From the NCBI GenBank assembly GCA_030762175.1, contig CM060846.1, forward strand, positions 304,578,512 through 304,642,511: a stretch of DNA of 64,000 bases, read 5' to 3'. The stretch's first letter is position 1. Each line of letters begins with the position of its first letter. Of this stretch, positions 1 through 10,424 are shown one piece after another. The translations under genes were made by a program, and so were the position numbers. Under the pieces are notes generated by a model. The model was given only the letters and a program-made list of their open reading frames with translations, was not told the origin of the DNA and searched no databases. Origin of the DNA: Metallyticus violacea. Lineage: Eukaryota > Arthropoda > Insecta > Mantodea > Metallyticidae.

Positions 1-59
1 TTTATATGAAGGCAACTGCAACAGGTGAAAGCTTCAGCCCTGAATTTTTATGAAACTGT

Positions 60-1478
60 AAATAGGTGGTTAGAAGAATCAGATAGTGAATATGACAGCA
101 ATGAAGCAGGCATTGAACCTTTTTTGAGTGATTATGACACCTCTTCAGAACATACTGCATTAGAAGTTGGTGTCCTATAGCATGCAGAAGATTCACATTC
201 CAAAGGTTAATATTATTCAGGTGATGATTTGCCAAGAAGCAATCACTTTCATGGCAAAAATCAGTATAAATGGGCAAAAGTGCCTGCAACCTGTGTTAAT
301 AGAACACCTTGTCATAATCTAATAATGAAATTTCCAACCACAAAGCTAAATGAGGTACAACCAATTTCCCCATTTTCTTTATGGTGTCTATATTTTGATG
401 ATGAAGTTGTAAAATATATTCTGTAGTGGATAAATGCCAAAATATAACTTTTAAGACAGAAGTGTTCCGACCAGATTAAAGCTGAACTTCAAAACCTGAA
501 TATGGATGAACTTCTAGCCCTTTTTTAATCTTGGTATATTCTTCTGTTTTCAAATCAAATCATGAAATATTCAAATGTGTCTTGTCCAGGAACAACTTTC
601 TCTGCTACTGAATTGCTTACACTTTGATGACTTTTAAAAAAGACAAAGACTCAAAGACAATAAAGTGGCTACAATTTCTGTGTCCAGGAAAATTGTGAAA
701 AATTCTATATATTACAATATGACACATATGCTACTGTGTATGAACAGCTAGTTTCTTTTTGTAGAAAATGTTCATTTGTGGTTCATATGCCTAAAAAGCC
801 CAGTAAATATGACTTGAAAATAATGTCCTTATGCAAGGTAAAAAATGAGCTACTTCTACAATGGGTTTTTGTATACTGGATATAAATAATGCAGAAACCT
901 TATCTAATGAGGAAAAGAAATTTTCAGTTCCAACTCAAGTCTACCTTATGACTTTTTCAAGCAATCTATGGCACTAATAACAACATAATTGCAGACAACT
1001 CGGTTCAATTCAGGTTACAGAGGAACTGGGAAAAAGAGTATTATGTTTGCCAAAAGTAAACAAGGCAGTTCTTCTAATATCACCAATGCAACACATCCCA
1101 GTTGAAGATTTCTTCAATAAACAGCCAGAAATTATATGCTACTATAATCCTACTAAAGGAGGAATGGATGAGCTGGTAAAAAAGTTTTATATACTGCTGC
1201 AGCCGACAAATTCAATAATGGCTAATGTGCTTGTTTTACTGTTTACTGATACAACTACAATAAATGTCAATGTACTTCAGAGAAGTGCATCAAATGATAT
1301 TCCTGATGATAGAGGTACATTTTTGAAAGAGCTTGCTCATTCTCTTCAGCTAAAACACATGCAAAGAAGAGCTCAGAATCCAAGACTTCTAAGGGAATTG
1401 CCACTAACAACATGTTGCCTAGGGGAAGGGGAAGACTGCACACTAACTGAAAACAATCCTCTTAATAGAAATAAATAA
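60..1478 (+). pseudogene. piggyBac-like transposase relic
   Basis: Broken DDE transposase of the piggyBac superfamily, read in pieces on the plus strand. An acidic N-terminal part (about 80-180) is followed by TPCHNLIMKFPTTK and WCLYFDDEVVKYIL at 300-425, matching the conserved start of the DDE_Tnp_1_7 domain. Then come FCRKCSFVVHMPKKPSKYDL (about 750-815), the KPxKYG-type motif, and IYGTNNNIIADN (about 967-997), where a catalytic Asp is expected. Next is PEIICYYNPTKGGMDELVKK (about 1125-1185), the NxTKGGVD-type block. The C-terminal segment runs to 1478. Many stops and frameshifts separate the blocks, and no terminal repeats were recognised. The left edge may lie outside the window. Confidence 0.75.
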
Positions 1479-1494
1479 AAATTAAACCAAAGCA

Positions 1495-2990
1495 TTGAAG
1501 GAAGTTAAAATATTATCCACAACTAAAAACAGACTGTCTCACAAAGCAATCCAGTCCTGCCATGACTTTATGCACTTGCTAAAATTCCATAGAAATGATA
1601 ACAGCACGAGGCCAATTATTAAAAATATCAATTCACCCACATACAAAATTGCAAAAATAATAAATGACAATTTCAACTCTTTTTAAACCATTTCAAAATT
1701 TGAGCATCAAAAATTCATTTGATTTAGTTGAAAAATTTCAAATAGAATTGCAACAGGAGATGTACTGGTGTTTTTTGATGTTGCGTTTTATTCCAAAGCA
1801 ACCGGATAGAAAATTTTATCAAATGTTAAAGGTAATGAAATACCTCCTTAAGTATACAAATGAAGAAATAAAACAATAACATATGTATTCTGCAAAATTT
1901 CTTCAGTTTTAACCAAAAATTTTACCAACAAGTTTCTGAGTTAGAAATGGGAGACCTCCCTGTCCCCATTTCTAGCAGATTTATTCATGAGCTCCTTTAA
2001 AATGCACATCACCAAAGCCTTTCCATTAATTTTCAAGACATGATATAGGTATATGGATGACATATTTGAAATAATATTGAAAAAACATTTAATAGATGCT
2101 CCGAAACTCCTTAATTTACAACATAAATCTATACAGTTTACTTTGCAAAAGGAGAAAAATGGGTGGCTGCCATTCCAAGTTTTAAAAATTATATGAAAAG
2201 GCTGAACTTTGGAATTCACAAAAAAGAGACACACACAGAAAATTGCATAAAAATAACAGCCATAACCACATTCTATTCAAATATGCAGTATTTTACAGCT
2301 TGGAACACATAATAATTAACATTTCACTCATAGAAACAATACAAAATATAATATCAACAGATAGTTAATACAGCAATAATCAGTAGTTTCAACAAAGACA
2401 CAATAATAAAAAGTATCAATAAATTTAAAAGACAAAAACTAAAGTTTCACGTATCATCCAACTTACCACAACAAATTTAATAGGATATTTAAAGAACATG
2501 GCATAAAGTAACCCCCAAAGAACAAATGTAATATTAAAAATTTACTAGATTCCACAGTAAAAGACACCATATGAATAGAACAGAAATCAGGAAGTTACAA
2601 AATTAAAGGTACAGATTGTCATAAAATAAATAAGAAAAAAGAGAAATTTACATTAGAGAAATTTAAATTAGCAGTCCTAGCTCACTTTTAAACATAAAAT
2701 CATGAAATTAAACCAGAGGCTAAGCTACTAAAAGAACTTCACAGCCCAATAGAGCTATCTAATTTGGAAAAAATTTAATCCAGTAATATAGAAAAACTGT
2801 AATGCATTTTGATGCTTCATCCACAGATGAACTCGGCAAAGTCCTATATGAACCATCAAGAGACTGCCACAGAAGCACCTTGAGTTTCAGCCACCACATT
2901 GAGTGGTCTGTCAACAGCTGAGGATGGGAAACATGTCCTAATGTTGTATATGTAATTGGAGTTTGTGTGAACATTTTTAATAAATTCTTG
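1495..2990 (+). pseudogene. Penelope-like retroelement (PLE) relic, RT to 3' end
   Basis: Decayed PLE on the plus strand. RT fragments in order: RPIIKNINSPTYKIAKII at about 1606-1665 (PLE RT motif), RYMDDIFEIILKKH around 2050-2090 (RT active site, YMDD), then APKLLNLQHKSIQ and WLPFQVLKII around 2100-2190, and a SFTYHPTYHNKFNRIFKEHG segment near 2445-2505. Weak remains of the GIY-YIG endonuclease follow, then DASSTDELGKVLYEPS near 2810-2855, the usual PLE C-terminus. A collapsed hammerhead-like sequence (CTGAGGATGGGAAACATGTC, helix II lost) lies at about 2919-2938. Numerous stops make it non-functional. Confidence 0.75.
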
Positions 2991-2994
2991 TAGG

Positions 2995-4010
2995 ATATAG
3001 CAAAATCTGTACATAAGAAAGGTGAGAAGCATGATGTTAACTGACCAATAACATTAACTTCTATTTTTTGACAAACTATTAGAAAATATTTTATTAGAAC
3101 GGGTAGTAGATTATCTAAACAAGTAGTGGTACATTACATAAACAGCAACATTTTTTTAGAAAGAGCTTTTCTACTAAAACAGCAGTAACAGACATATTTC
3201 ACCAAATTTTTTACAATCTTGGTAAGGTTTTGGGATATTCTAAGATTTGAGTGGGGCATCTTATGCGAAATTGATAAGTAAACAGGAACATTGGGAAATT
3301 AGAGGGAAAAATGTGTAAAATATTATACTCATAATGAATCAGCAGGAAGATGACAGAAATTTCTTATAAAGCAGGTAAAATGAAAACAAAATATACATCT
3401 GAACCTAAATCTGTAACTGTGGGAGTGCCACAGAGTTCAGTTTTGGGACCTTTGCTCTTTTGGATATATATTAATGATTTACAGAGGTTCACAACAAGCA
3501 ACCTAGTATCCTAAACTGATTATACCTCAATGATATACTGCAAAAAATCCTTGATCCAGTTAGAAACTACTATTATATCATCTTTAAAAGCGGCATCTGA
3601 TTATTCATATGTTATGAATTGTTAATCCTAACAAAAGCAAGCTAATGGTTTTTGATCACTGTGTAAATATTGAACATGATGATTTAGTTATTTTAAATAA
3701 TACAAACATTGAAAAGGTAGACTTTTACAAATTTTAAGAATATATATAGATTAAAAATTGTCCTGGAACTCACATGTAGACTTTATATGTAAAAAGATTA
3801 TATATATAATTAATTTAATGCATCTGTCATTATATTTAAACCACAAAGCTCTAAAAACTGTGCACGCTGGAACGGTATATTTGCTTTCATCTTATGGTAT
3901 TGAATATTGGGAAAGCTGTACTATAAGTAATGTGAATATACTATTGTTACATAAAAGGGTGTTTAAGATGGATGTTTTGAAAGTTCTTGGCATGACCTAG
4001 AAAACACAAG
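2995..4010 (+). pseudogene. LINE RT fragment (CR1/Jockey-like)
   Basis: Degenerate reverse transcriptase of an AP-endonuclease LINE, plus strand. Recognisable pieces are SVTVGVPQSSVLGPLLFWIY near 3410-3470 (RT domain 4, normally GVPQGSVLGPLLF), YINDL just after, and NPNKSKLMVF near 3625-3655. The frame at 3758-4000 has WNSHVDFICKKI and LSSYGIEYWESC, then LLHKRVFKM, the usual post-RT thumb region. It resembles the better preserved LINE at 35940-40600 over this region. There is no 5' part, and stops and frameshifts are frequent. It lies between a PLE relic and a mariner relic. Confidence 0.7.
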
Positions 4011-4039
4011 ATTTTAAAGTTTTTTTTTCTTTTTTTTCC

Positions 4040-5065
4040 CCAACATAGTTCTTTGTAAATCAATACATTAATCCAACAAATTTCAATTTCCAACTTTTAA
4101 TACCTCCAGTAAAATACGATTGGTCAAACTGTGAAAAATAAGCATCCGTCTTAGTTTCAACCTCATCATTTGATGTGAATCTTCATCCACCCAAACATTT
4201 CTTCAGATTTGGGAACAAAAGTAATCACATTTGCCAATTCCAGCACATGTGGGAGCACTTGGAAATAAAGGTGCATGCAGTTTTGCAGCAACAATCCCAA
4301 CATGTGTGAAGACACATTATCATATACAAGAACTTTCTTTTTCACACGGTATGGACATTTAACAAAGAGCATTCTTCAGTTGGTCCAGTAATGAAGCATA
4401 ATATGCCCTGGAGATATTTCTGTCCTTTTGGAGGTAGTCTATGAGTACCACAACATCATGATAATCCCAGAAAACTAGCCATGACTTTTCCTGCAGATTG
4501 AGCTGTTTTTGCTTTCTTTGGTGCACTTTCACCTGTTGGCATCCACTCTTTCGACTGCTCCTTCATCTTTGGCACTTAGTGATGAATCCATGTTACATTC
4601 ACTGTTATGAAACATCAGAGAAATTCACTGGAACTGCATTTAAACAAATGTAAATATTCTTGCAAAATTTTATGTTTTTGGTGCATTGTTAACAAATAGA
4701 GCACCAATCAATTCGAAATTTCTCCTACCCAAAACTTCATGTAAAATGTACTACACAACCTATTAAGGTCTTTGCAATGTCAACCAACTTGCATACCTTC
4801 AGTTGGTAATCATTGGGTACAGTATTGTGAATTATTGTCACAATCTCATTGGTCATAGCAGTTTTGGGATGCAATGAATGCTCGTAATCTTGAATGGATG
4901 TATGGCCATGCTTAAATTCAGCAGCCCACTTTTTAGCCATTAAAAATGAAGAGAAAGAATCCTTCAATGTGGAATCTAACTTCTTTTGTATTTCTGTTGG
5001 GGTTAAATCCTTCAAAACAAATTACTTTATAACAGCTTGGATTTCATTTTTATACATTTTGTAGA
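4040..5065 (-). pseudogene. mariner-like transposase relic
   Basis: Minus-strand mariner-family transposase. The N-terminal part at 4737-5015 reads KDLTPTEIQKKLDSTLKDS, then KKWAAEFKHGHTSIQDYEHS, the mariner helix-turn-helix and the KKWAAEFKRG hallmark. The middle (about 4400-4500) contains KSWLVFWDYHDVVVLIDYLQ, matching the FWDxxGxxxIDYL block. The frame at 4166-4372 begins near KKVLVYDNVSSHM, where the second catalytic Asp is kept (YDN). The third-Asp region has drifted to VPKSEEMFGW. The transposase is disabled by frameshifts and stops. I could not recognise convincing terminal inverted repeats, so the edges are approximate. Confidence 0.75.
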
Positions 5066-5067
5066 AA

Positions 5068-5465
5068 ATGTTAACACTAGTTAACATGAATGAGAATCAT
5101 GAAATAGAGAAGGACATAACATTACTAAAAACAATTCAACATCCGAAAGAACTTAATATATGGGAAAAAATTTACATAAAAAAATATGAATACAAACTTA
5201 TGAATTTTGATATACCAGAAGCAGACAACATATTGTTTAAGTTCATTAACAGACCATCAGAGCAAGCATAGTAACATACATACTTTGCTGAAATTGACTC
5301 CTCAGTCATCGTTTTGGTTGACAATGTGAGGAATGTACCTCACGAAATGAAACATGTACCAAAATTACTTTTATAAGTGTGTTTGTGAAACTTAAAGAGA
5401 GTTTTAATGTGACGAAATGATTTCAGTCTTTTAATTTAAATCAAAATAAGATTAACACTAGTTTG
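5068..5465 (+). pseudogene. PLE C-terminus and 3' tail fragment
   Basis: The open frame at 5068-5271 includes NHEIEKDITLLKTIQHPKEL, then NIWEKIYIKKYEYKLMNFDI and a PxADNxLFKFI end. This is the segment after the PLE GIY-YIG endonuclease. At about 5318-5355 there is a hammerhead-like remnant: a strong stem GTGAGG/CCTCAC followed by GAAA, but the CTGANGA core is altered to TTGACAA. The 3' tail at about 5385-5455 (ending TTAAATCAAAATAAGATT) recurs at 26625-26700 and 46560-46587, so it defines the 3' end of one PLE family. Confidence 0.7.
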
Positions 5466-5995
5466 TTTACACAAACATCACAAACAAGTGACTACACTTA
5501 CGCATTTGAAACTTTACTGCATGCCATCTAAAGTATGATACTGAACAACTATCATATTAATTTGGCCAGATTCATTACAACTCTGAGTCAGGCTGAGAAC
5601 TTTTAGAACACCCCCAATATATAGGTTAAAACCAAGAGACTCCTGTAGGAGTACTTTTATAATTAACAGACATTTTATGGTTGTTGGATTGTGTATACAC
5701 AGAGTTATGCAGTACAAAAAGTGAGAACAATATAATTGCCAGTTATATTCTGATATTATAAGAAGGACACTTATCATAGAATAAAGCTCAATTTGAAATT
5801 GACAAAGATCCTAAAATTAAATTATTAATATTTTATAACAAATTACCTTTGTGTACAAAAAATTGTAATTGTAGTAGTTTTAAGCTTAATCTGAAAAATA
5901 TTTCATCAATAAATGTATTTATAATCTGAATGAATTTTAAATATTTTGTAAGTATAAAATGATGCCAGAAACTTGTACGAAGTCTATTGACAGCA

Positions 5996-5996
<1 letters not shown>

Positions 5997-6054
<58 letters not shown>
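5997..6054. repeat. (ATT)n microsatellite
   Basis: Uninterrupted trinucleotide ATT array of about 19 units. The poly-Ile reading frame across it on the minus strand is an artefact. Confidence 0.97.
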
Positions 6055-6106
6055 GGTGCTGGTATATCTGATTAGCCTAGGGACAAGATGGGCAAGATAA
6101 TTTATT

Positions 6107-6210
6107 AACAAGAAATGTTAATTGTAAGCTTTTACATTGAAGCTAATCATATAATTAAGATCATAAGAGTATGTAGTTCAACTCAATCATACAATGATCT
6201 TAATTATAGA
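6107..6210. mobile_element. Short palindromic PLE-derived element (eroded)
   Basis: 104-bp insert with a 9-bp flanking direct repeat ATAATTTAT (6098-6106 and 6211-6219). It contains ACATTGAAGCTAATCAT, an altered form of the ACAGTGAAGC box seen in related inserts, and inverted TAATTAAGATCAT / ATGATCTTAATTA arms around a loop that includes GTATGTAGTTCAACT. The same sequence blocks occur in the palindromic element at 53859-54056. The hammerhead core has been lost. Confidence 0.55.
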
Positions 6211-6494
6211 ATAATTTATATTTCTACAGTACAGCCTTCCAGGTCCCTGGAGCAGTATGTGGCTGGAATCTCTTCAATCAAGGCAATAAATGGACAAAGC
6301 TATGCTGAAGCTATTACAGAAGTTTTGCAAGACATGAAAATGAACTTAACAGAGCAATACCAGTTGTCATTCATTCTCTCACAAACATGATTTCTTGTAA
6401 GTGTACTTACGAAGCTGTTGACAATGGAGTGGTATATATATAAACAATGTATACAGTTTTTTTCACACTAACTCCATTCACTTACATAAATTTG

Positions 6495-6531
6495 GAACAT
6501 ATGTTTCGGGAGCGATCCCTCCCATCTTCAG
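6495..6531 (-). ncRNA. Hammerhead ribozyme-like motif (left palindrome arm)
   Basis: On the minus strand: core CTGAAGA, one extra T, helix II GGGAG/CTCCC with loop GGATCG, then GAAA and ACATATGT, a self-complementary helix III half. This fits the CUGANGA...GAAA hammerhead core in the minimal form described for PLE terminal repeats. Helix I is at most 2 bp as a monomer. Confidence 0.65.
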
Positions 6532-7133
6532 CCTGTTGACAAACTGTTGTTAAACGTGGCGGTTGGGTCTCTTGATGTTCTTGTGGCGGCATCTGTTGGT
6601 TCTATTAGGAATTTGCTGAGTTCATCCAATGGAGGGATATCGAAATTCATCAAATTATCCTTATTTTTTGTAATGAAAATGTTTTCCCAAGTGGAAAGTT
6701 CTATTGCATCATGAAGTTGTTTAAGTAGTTTTATCTCTGATTTAATTTCATGATTTTTATTCCAAAAGTGCGCTGCTATTGCTGATTTATCAATTTGTTT
6801 TAAGCGAATATTTCTGAAGTGTTCTTTTTTCCGGAAAAAAGAACACTTCAGAAATATTCGCTTAAAACAAATTGATAAATCAGCAATAGCAGCGCACTTT
6901 TGGAATAAAAATCATGAAATTAAATCAGAGATAAAACTACTTAAACAACTTCATGATGCAATAGAACTTTCCACTTGGGAAAACATTTTCATTACAAAAA
7001 ATAAGGATAATTTGATGAATTTCGATATCCCTCCATTGGATGAACTCAGCAAATTCCTAATAGAACCAACAGATGCCGCCACAAGAACATCAAGAGACCC
7101 AACCGCCACGTTTAACAACAGTTTGTCAACAGG

Positions 7134-7170
7134 CTGAAGATGGGAGGGATCGCTCCCGAAACATATGTTC
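7134..7170 (+). ncRNA. Hammerhead ribozyme-like motif (right palindrome arm)
   Basis: Mirror copy of the motif at 6495-6531. CTGAAGA lies at 7134-7140, helix II GGGAG/CTCCC follows, GAAA is at 7158-7161 and the self-complementary ACATATGT after it. The downstream GTAAGTG (about 7182-7188) resembles a 5' splice site and recurs after most motifs of this type in the window. Confidence 0.65.
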
Positions 7171-8220
7171 CAAATTTTATGTAAGTGAATGGAGTTAGTG
7201 TGAAAAAAACTGTATACATTGTTTATATGATTTCTTGTTTTATAGGTTTGTCACTCCTCATACCAGACAATGCTATCCATACCCAGTGCTGAGCACAAAA
7301 AGTTTATCTTGTTGGTGTTATGTTGAAGAATGGTTTGTCTTCACTAAATGAATTTACAGTTGCTGTGAAGCAAATTTTTTGCATACCTTCCACAATTCCT
7401 GAAAGAGAGAGGTTCCAAGGCTGGGATGTTCCTCATTTCTGTCCATGTATGGTGGAATTCTTAACTGAAAGCAATTGAGTGGCTGCAGACAACTGGGCCA
7501 TCCTTTTTTAATTTCTTCATTCCAATCCTGGCAAGGAGTCATTTAGTAGTGCATCCTCATGCCTCCAGAATATTAAAGACCATGAGTTGCAGATACTTCA
7601 TGCACAGACTATCTTTGTTAAGTCTCTGGCATCATTGATAAAACCATTTTTGGTGTTGCTAGAAACAAAATTCCAGACCAATTGCTGCAGAGGTGTGCCT
7701 AAAGTTGCAGAATTTTGAAGAAGTGGCTGAAAGTGATGGCAGGAGGAAGCTTCAACAACAGGGTGGAGAAGGAGCTGATGGAGCAAATAAAGAAGAAAAA
7801 AGTCACATGCATACAAAGTTATTAAAGTTTATTATGGAAAATCCTGGTCATATGTTTATGGAGCCTGTGGTTAATCTTTTCTATACATAGAATGTATTGT
7901 TGCAGGTAGCAACAAGGGACACAGCAAAATGCCTTTATTAAAGAGCATTTCTCATGACAAAGGTGTGCATGCCTACAGGAAGTTTCAAGAGCTCATGTGT
8001 AACAGAAATGCAGATATCTCAGTGGAGAATGCTCTTGAGACTGGGCAAGGACCATTGGCCCTTCATTGATGACACACTAAGAGCACTGTGGTTTTTCACA
8101 TCGAGCATGAATTGTGAATGGTTCTTTTCAAAATTTACTTACATGTTAACCAACCGGAAAACAAGTTTGCATCTGACAAACTTGGAGCTCTTGTCAGCAT
8201 ATGAATGTAAACAGTGAAGT

Positions 8221-9020
8221 CTTGAGGATATAAGGTAAGATTTAAAAATATTTTGACTATTTTTTGTGATGGAATAGTGAATATGTTAACTGTACTTTTT
8301 TTTTTGAAAATTTTACTATTTTGCAAGAAAAGAATTAATATATGCAAATATTGCGTCTTCTTTTAGTTCTAACCCAACAATTTTTCTTTCACTCCCAAGA
8401 AATATTACTTTTCACCCAAGAAATTATGGCCATTTTATTCAAGAAATTTGAGGGTCCCTACTAATTATTATCATTAATACCTGTATTTATCTAAAAATAA
8501 TTATAAATAGTTATTTTTATAAATATTACATACTACTTCTCCTATTTAAATGTGTTCTCTGAAAAAGGGGTCATAGCATAAATTGTTTTTATTCAATACC
8601 TTTCAAACATGTAGGCTTGGATTAAAATGCTTATATAATTTTTGATATGCTAAATAAATAACACATTAATTTTTTACAGTAGTTTCTAGTTCATTGGTTA
8701 AACATATTTAGTGCTCTGCTATGAAAACTTCAATTATCTCAAAACCATATTGATGAGTATGGGCCCTTATTGAAGCTACATCCTCAATTATCTGAAGAAT
8801 GGAAGCAAATTTAAAGTACTTCAAGAAGAAATTATGATGTACATGCTTTAATTTGCTATATATAATAATTTCATTTGTAAAAGAAAATGTTATATTATTA
8901 TCAAGAAATTACAAAGATGATTTTCTTTTCCCTCTGTATATTATTTAATACAATCATAATTGTAATCCCTATGAAACACTGCTGTAATATATCATATTAA
9001 TATGCAGTTGTGATATGTAC
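8221..9020. other. Intron without recognisable feature
   Basis: AT-rich sequence downstream of the PDZ exon in transcript order. I looked for the next MAST exon (rest of the PDZ domain) on the minus strand and did not find it. Confidence 0.5.
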
Positions 9021-9235
9021 CATTACTAGGTGGTGCATTGTGTAGAAGTCAGTATCTCCATAATAGACTCTTATTGTGTGCACAGTGAAACCAAAGCCAC
9101 GAGGACCCCTGCGTATAATGATTGGTGGTTTCAGACTGGTTACAAGGGGAGACAGTTCTCTGCAAGGAGAAGTGTCCCTTGAGCTGGCAGTGCTGGAACC
9201 TCCAGGTGACTGAACTGGTTGTGGAGGAGAATCAT
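9021..9235 (-). CDS. MAST: MAST exon: start of PDZ domain
   Basis: Sixth recognised exon, minus strand, acceptor GTTGCAG. The peptide reads DDSPPQPVQSPGGSSTASSR, then DTSPCRELSPLVTSLKPP, followed by the PDZ start IIIRRGPRGFGFTVHTIRV and YYGDTDFYTMHHLVM. The GFGF segment is the carboxylate-binding loop of the PDZ fold, and the Tyr-rich YYGDTDFYTMHH insertion is typical of MAST PDZ domains. I place the donor at GTACAT after ATG; GTAATG six bases earlier is possible, and both give phase 0. The rest of the PDZ domain and the C-terminal tail should be encoded further left on the minus strand. I did not find them in 1-9020, so they probably lie beyond the window. Confidence 0.92.
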
Positions 9236-9546
9236 CTGCAACATTATATTCTTACATTAAAAGTACATTTTGATATACTGGACATCCTGTATTCTCTTAT
9301 ATGCAAAATTAAAACTTATGGCAAATGAAGACACTTATACAAATCAGTCACTGTATTTGCAAATACTTAACTGCTATAGTATTATTATGAATTTTATACT
9401 TCCATTATTAATCTTTTAATGTATTTATTGACCCTGTCATTCTCTCTCTTCTAACACTTTTGTAACAATTTCTGAAAGAGTTTTTTTTCCAAATAGAATA
9501 TTTTGAATATTGACATAAACTTCACTTAACAAGGTTTTGGTCAACA

Positions 9547-9590
9547 ACTGTAGATGGGAAAAAATGTTTCCTTGACATGTCCTAATTAAA
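9547..9590 (+). repeat. Eroded PLE 3' end with hammerhead remnant
   Basis: TCAACAACTGTAGATGGGAA followed by TTTCC and ACATGTCC. It has the layout of the PLE hammerhead, but CTGANGA has become CTGTAGA and the GAAA is lost. Confidence 0.5.
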
Positions 9591-9594
9591 AATC

Positions 9595-10005
9595 CTATAA
9601 GTGATTGCAACAAATTTTTATTGAGAAAATCACTCAAATTTAACTAATTTTGCTCCACTTACTTGGACATGTTTCAAAGGCTTTTGCCTTCATCTTCAGC
9701 GGGGTTCCACTGTCCGTTTCCCAGTGTGGTAATAACATGTGGCTTTGTGGATTTTGGTGATGAAGTTAATATTGTTAAAATTAACTAAATTTTCTTGTTT
9801 TTGTTTATGAATATATTTTCCCACACTGTTAATTCAATGGGTTTTTGAAGAGCATTTAGGAGTTTTGGTTCATTTTGGAATTTGTGGTTCTTTTGCTAGA
9901 AATGATCTGTTATTGCTGATTTTTCCATGTGTTTATATTTATATTTTACATTTCTCATGTTTTCCTTAAACCGTAAGGTAATGTGTTTTTTTTTTTTTTT
10001 TTTTT
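9595..10005 (-). pseudogene. PLE 3' part, minus strand, with terminal repeat
   Basis: Minus-strand PLE. From right to left it encodes the end of the endonuclease (RNVKYKHMEKSAITDHF-like), NEPKLLNALQKPIEL and VWENIFINK, then the hammerhead-like motif at 9667-9699. It ends in a terminal repeat containing AGTAAGTGGAGCAAAATTAG and TTGAGTGATTTTCTCAAT. The same terminal repeat occurs at 32747-32810, 33950-33990 and 49085-49211. Stops break the frame. The right edge is a run of about 24 T at 9986-10009 that forms the loop of an inverted repeat. Confidence 0.75.
9667..9699 (-). ncRNA. Hammerhead ribozyme-like motif, well-formed helix II
   Basis: Minus strand: CTGAAGA, extra T, helix II GAAGGC/GCCTTT with AAAA loop (one G-T pair), GAAA, then ACATGT and C. 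All universally conserved core residues are present. Helix I is very weak as a monomer, and ACATGT is self-complementary. Confidence 0.7.
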
Positions 10006-10009
10006 TTTT

Positions 10010-10190
10010 GCCTAATTACACATGAGAAATGTAAAATATAAAAGGAAGCATCTGGGTATCCAACCACTATTTTGTGTAACGGTAGTCAGTCAACAACTGA
10101 AGATGGTAGTGATTACTCCAGAAACATGTCTTAGTTTTATGTTAGTAAATGGAGTTTAGTGTAAACATGTTGTACACATAAGTGTAGGCC
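10010..10190 (+). repeat. PLE 3' end, plus strand, with hammerhead-like motif
   Basis: Plus-strand PLE tail in inverted orientation to 9595-10005. It contains AAGCATCTGGGTATCCAACC, also found at 12485-12503. The motif at 10097 has CTGAAGA, helix II GGTAGT...ACTCC with mismatches, and GAAACATGTC at 10121-10130. The downstream tail TTAGTTTTATGTTAGTAAAT GG is shared with 12566-12590. Confidence 0.7.
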
Positions 10191-10424
10191 TGTCAAAGAC
10201 TGTTAGTAGTTTCATATTATAAGCTGTTAAGTTGTACAAAAACTACCAAGGCCTCAGTTCTCTAGAAATGAGTTCAAGTATTATGCCAATAGCTATTCTC
10301 TATTTTGCAGATTTAATAATACACGAGTTTTTAATTACTGTTGCTTAAGCTATTTCTTTTCATCGATGCTTAATTTGATGGAATCCACTACATAGCCTTA
10401 TATGATGCTTAAAATTGTGTACCA

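Larger units (their letters stand above)
6399..7226. mobile_element. PLE insertion forming a near-perfect 792-bp palindrome
   Basis: Two 5'-truncated PLE 3' ends joined head-to-head. The symmetry axis lies between 6832 and 6833 (TTTTCCGGAAAA). Arms of 396 bp (6437-6832 and 6833-7228) match almost perfectly. Each arm read outward encodes the end of the GIY-YIG endonuclease (KEHFRNIRLKQIDKSAIAAH) and the PLE C-terminus (FDIPPLDELSKFLIEPTDA), then a hammerhead-like motif and the 3' tail. A 12-bp target duplication ATGATTTCTTGT flanks the insert (6387-6398 and 7227-7238). The close arm identity implies recent insertion or ongoing arm-to-arm correction. Confidence 0.88.
6220..8220 (+). pseudogene. 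Unclassified coding relic interrupted by a PLE palindrome
   Basis: Broken protein-coding sequence that I do not recognise. Left part, 6220-6390: VQPSRSLEQYVAGISSIKA, then AITEVLQDMKMNLTEQYQL. Right part resumes after the palindrome at 7239 with frames including LNEFTVAVKQIFCIPSTI and PERERFQGWDVPHFCPCMVE (about 7340-7460), FEEVAESDGRRKL (about 7705-7755) and a last frame, 7954-8217, with NCEWFFSKFTYMLTNRKTSL. That last part faintly resembles the hAT C-terminal dimerisation region (EWFFS-like), but this is weak. Frameshifts and stops occur throughout. The insertion at 6399-7226 is younger than this sequence because it splits it and duplicates 12 bases of it. Confidence 0.45.

Noticed and set aside
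5997..6054. CRISPR-like array
   Set aside because: Simple microsatellites only; no repeat-spacer pattern anywhere, and the context is eukaryotic.
5833..6111. Poly-isoleucine reading frame
   Set aside because: It is the ATT microsatellite translated, with no gene context.
8221..9020. Next PDZ exon of MAST expected downstream of 9021
   Set aside because: Searched by eye on the minus strand for a VEEGxPAxEAGL-like sequence and none was seen; probably outside the window.
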